Assembly (NCBI RefSeq): GCF_003076475.1
Contig: NZ_CP020919.1
Coordinates: 3,844,001 to 3,908,000, forward strand
DNA: 64,000 nucleotides
Direction of reading: 5' to 3'
Source of the DNA: Flavobacterium kingsejongi
GTDB lineage: Bacteria; Bacteroidota; Bacteroidia; Flavobacteriales; Flavobacteriaceae
Positions 61,351 to 64,000 of this stretch are shown here, piece by piece. The position numbers and the translations under genes are program-made. The notes beneath the pieces are model-generated. The model saw nothing but the letters and a program-made list of their open reading frames with translations, was not told the origin of the DNA and did no database searches. The first letter of the stretch is position 1. Each line of letters begins with the position of its first letter.

Positions 61351-64000
61351 ATGCCCCAAATCTTATTAAAAATTAGTATCCTGACAGGAATCTTATTGCT
61401 TCCTGTCATTTCTTTTTCACAGACTACATTTTCAGGTACGGTACGCGATACTGCCAATGTTGCAATTCCCTTTGCTAATATTTCTATAAGCCCGGAAAAT
61501 AGTGCTGCTGTTACAGCCTATTGTACTTCCGACGATAAGGGGAACTATATACTGACGACAGACAAAATGGGAAATTTTTTATTAAACATCTCCGCATTAT
61601 CATATAAGGCATTTTCTGTTCCGGTAACTATTACTACTACAAATCAAAATATAAAGCAAAATGCTGTTTTAAAATACGAAGCTTTTAGCCTTGATGAAGT
61701 TATCATTGAAAATGACAGCCCTATAGTAGTACGCAAAGATACTATTGTATTTGATGCTAAAGCTTTTGCCCAGGGAAATGAACAGGTCGTGGAGGATTTA
61801 TTGCGCAAAATACCGGGCTTGAATATTAGTAGCGAAGGTGTGATTAAAATTGGCAATCAGGAGGTCGAAAAAGTAATGATTGATGGTGATGATTTCTTTG
61901 AAAGAGGCTATAAAATACTTACTAAAAACATGCAGTCCAATGCTATCGATAAGATCGAGCTGCTACAGCGTTATTCCAATAACCGCTTGCTGAAAGGGGT
62001 TGAAAAAAGTGATAAAGTAGCCCTAAACCTTACCCTAAAAGAAGGATTTAAGAGACAATGGTTTGGAAATATTAACGCCGGGTATGGCCTCGCCTCTGAA
62101 AATAGGTATGAGGTAAAAAGTAATCTGATGAACTTTGGCAAACAGGCCAAATATTATTTCCTTACCAATTTAAACAATACCGGTATGGATGCTACAGGAG
62201 ATATAGACAACCTGATAAGGCCGTATCGTTTTGGGGAACCCGGTGGATTAGGTGATGACCAGACAGCTTATACTTTACTGAATATTTCCGCATCGCTTCC
62301 CGATCTAAAGCCCAGTAGGACAACTTTCAATAATGCCGAGTTGCTGTCGCTGAATGCCATTTTTACCATCTCGAAAAAAATGAAATTAAAAACATTGGGA
62401 TTCTTCAACTGGGATGAAAATAATTTTTACCGAAATGGCTATGATACTTTCGTGTTAAATGGAGACTCCTTTACCAATACTGAAAATTATCAGATGCGTA
62501 AGAAAAAAATAATAGGGTTTGGTAAAATTGAATTTTCTTATGATATTTCTACAACACAGATGTTGGAATACAGCGGCAAATACAATAATGCTTCAGAAAA
62601 GACCCATACCGATTTACTTTTCAATAATGACCCAACCAATGAAAACTTACGATCCAAAAATGAGCTCATGGATCATAAAATCAATTACACCTATCGTTTA
62701 AATGAGCATCAGGTAATGTTGCTTTCAGGACATTATATCAATGAGAAAACGCCGCAGGGCTATGCGGTTAATCGTTTCTTTTACTCCGATTTATTTACTC
62801 CGGCTGCAGCGATAAATAATATCGCACAAAACAGTGAAAACAAAATGGAATACAGAAGTCTCGAAGGCCATTTGCTCCACAAAAGTGAAAACGGAAGTCT
62901 TTTTGAGTTTAAATTTGGTAATCAATACCGCAAAGACAGGTTATTATCTTCATTTTATTTAAAAGAAAACCAGGCTGAAATTGCAGCTCCTGAGGGATAT
63001 CAAAACAACAGTGCCTATTTATCTAACGATTTATTCGCCAATGGGCGCTACAACTATAAGTTTCGGCGCTTTACCATCGAAGGAAATTTAGAGTTCCATC
63101 AACTGTACAATAAACTTGATAATACTATAGAAAGTCAAAAGGAAACACCTTTTTTTATAAATCCGAAAATAGGGGTTGAATGGCAGATCAATCAAAAAAA
63201 TAAAATTGTAGCCAACTATTCCCATACGACAACCAATGCACGGATTTTCGATATCTATGACAGTTATGTTCTGACGGGGTTTCGCAACTTTTCAAAAGGA
63301 ACCGGGACATTCAATCAATTAGGGGCTTCATCAGCATTTCTTAATTATACACTCGGCGATTGGGGTGATAAATTCTTTATCAATACCGTAGCCTCCTATA
63401 CTAAAAACAATGATTTTTTTAGTACTAATTCATTCATTAATCCTAACTATGCATTATCTGAAAAAATTATAATCAAAGACCGGGAAAGCTTTCAGGCCGC
63501 AACAAATGTTGATCGCTATCTGAAGTTTATGTCTACAAACTTAAAACTTGAGGCCGGGTTTAGTAAATCAGAATATAAAAATATTGTCAATGATGAATTA
63601 CGTAAAGTTGCTTCCCGCAATTACAATTATGGTGCTGAACTGCGTTCGGGTTTTCGGGGGGTATTTAATTATCACTTGGGAACAAAATGGCTCACTAATT
63701 CTGTAAAAACACCTGCTCTCAATAATTCGTTTACAGACAACCTTACTTTTCTTGACCTTTCTTTTATTTTTAGCAGTAAGTTCAACATACAAATTCAAAC
63801 AGAACGCTACTTTTTCGGTAATTTAGACAAGAACAATAATCGATATTATTTTCTGGATCTTGAAGCCCGGTATGTCATAAAACCCAATAAGCTGACTATC
63901 TTCCTTTCCGGCCAGAATTTATCCAATACCAAAACATTCAGGAACTATACCGTGAGCGACATTAGTATCTCCAGTACCGAGTACCGCCTGATGGAACGTT
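61351..64000 (+). CDS. Outer membrane beta-barrel receptor, CarboxypepD-plug type (3' end outside window)
   Basis: The frame is open from this ATG to the end of the window, giving 883 residues. A signal peptide (MPQILLKISILTGILLLPVI) precedes a CarboxypepD_reg-like domain (about 26-105: GTVRDTANVAIPFANISISP), a plug-like segment with VVEDLLRKIPGLNISSEG and IKIGNQEVEKVMIDGDDFFE, and a long barrel. It is of the outer membrane beta-barrel type found beside GLPGLI genes. No TonB box was noted. It is the third gene of the peptide/GLPGLI/receptor row. The 3' end is missing. Confidence 0.9.
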   Translation, partial: MPQILLKISILTGILLLPVISFSQTTFSGTVRDTANVAIPFANISISPENSAAVTAYCTSDDKGNYILTTDKMGNFLLNISALSYKAFSVPVTITTTNQNIKQNAVLKYEAFSLDEVIIENDSPIVVRKDTIVFDAKAFAQGNEQVVEDLLRKIPGLNISSEGVIKIGNQEVEKVMIDGDDFFERGYKILTKNMQSNAIDKIELLQRYSNNRLLKGVEKSDKVALNLTLKEGFKRQWFGNINAGYGLASENRYEVKSNLMNFGKQAKYYFLTNLNNTGMDATGDIDNLIRPYRFGEPGGLGDDQTAYTLLNISASLPDLKPSRTTFNNAELLSLNAIFTISKKMKLKTLGFFNWDENNFYRNGYDTFVLNGDSFTNTENYQMRKKKIIGFGKIEFSYDISTTQMLEYSGKYNNASEKTHTDLLFNNDPTNENLRSKNELMDHKINYTYRLNEHQVMLLSGHYINEKTPQGYAVNRFFYSDLFTPAAAINNIAQNSENKMEYRSLEGHLLHKSENGSLFEFKFGNQYRKDRLLSSFYLKENQAEIAAPEGYQNNSAYLSNDLFANGRYNYKFRRFTIEGNLEFHQLYNKLDNTIESQKETPFFINPKIGVEWQINQKNKIVANYSHTTTNARIFDIYDSYVLTGFRNFSKGTGTFNQLGASSAFLNYTLGDWGDKFFINTVASYTKNNDFFSTNSFINPNYALSEKIIIKDRESFQAATNVDRYLKFMSTNLKLEAGFSKSEYKNIVNDELRKVASRNYNYGAELRSGFRGVFNYHLGTKWLTNSVKTPALNNSFTDNLTFLDLSFIFSSKFNIQIQTERYFFGNLDKNNNRYYFLDLEARYVIKPNKLTIFLSGQNLSNTKTFRNYTVSDISISSTEYRLMER

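Overview
The window is chromosomal DNA of a Bacteroidota bacterium, most likely a Flavobacterium or close relative. This rests on gene families typical of Flavobacteriaceae (SusC/SusD pair, GLPGLI protein, head GIN-domain proteins, an amidase with a T9SS-type sorting tail), on TAnnTTTG-type -7 promoter elements, and on general lack of Shine-Dalgarno sequences. No sequence search was run; names come from recognisable motifs.

Layout. 1-13 kb: the 3' part of secA, a 36-residue basic protein, a CPA1 Na+/H+ antiporter, a FAD-linked dehydrogenase, DoxX and YceI proteins, an Fsr-like MFS exporter divergent from an Rrf2 regulator with a YwnB-like oxidoreductase and a lipoprotein, MeaB GTPase and a MATE exporter. 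13-20 kb: a secreted protein, PPK2 kinase, two coupled genes (beta-propeller-like and scramblase-like), then an ECF sigma factor followed by a 909-residue protein joining an anti-sigma-like N-terminus, one membrane helix, a CarboxypepD-like domain, a TonB plug-like domain and a VWA domain; a SIMPL protein follows. 20.4-20.8 kb: about 18 copies of a 21-bp tandem repeat. 20.8-30 kb, minus strand: ABC-F ATPase, GNAT, DUF2007, a degenerate one-domain DEAD-like protein, an NtrC-type regulator without DNA-binding domain, a NatAB-type exporter, dnaJ and grpE. 30-38 kb: secreted YceI, two enzymes, then a DUF4870/GIN/PadR/PspC/GIN/GIN envelope-sensing cluster with a tetranucleotide microsatellite in one leader.

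39-45.7 kb: an accessory island starting at tRNA-Pro(TGG): tyrosine recombinase, excisionase-like HTH protein, two AT-rich export-signal genes, an IS5-type transposase cut by a complete IS21-family element (istA/istB). The far side of the IS21 abuts the C-terminal remnant of a TolB-like propeller gene with no target duplication, so the island junction is rearranged. 46-64 kb: T9SS-type amidase, membrane proteins, a SusC/SusD system with a LacI-type operator-like palindrome just after its putative promoter, a phosphatase, a PAS-LuxR regulator, LOG-family hydrolase, GNAT, Nei-like DNA glycosylase, DUF72 protein, an atypical SDR, and finally a small two-cysteine secreted peptide, a GLPGLI protein and a truncated outer-membrane beta-barrel receptor.

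The most unusual items are the helically phased 21-bp repeat array, the sigma/anti-sigma/plug/VWA fusion, the IS21 junction without target duplication, and the small secreted peptide placed before GLPGLI and receptor genes. None can be called a proven new system from sequence alone.
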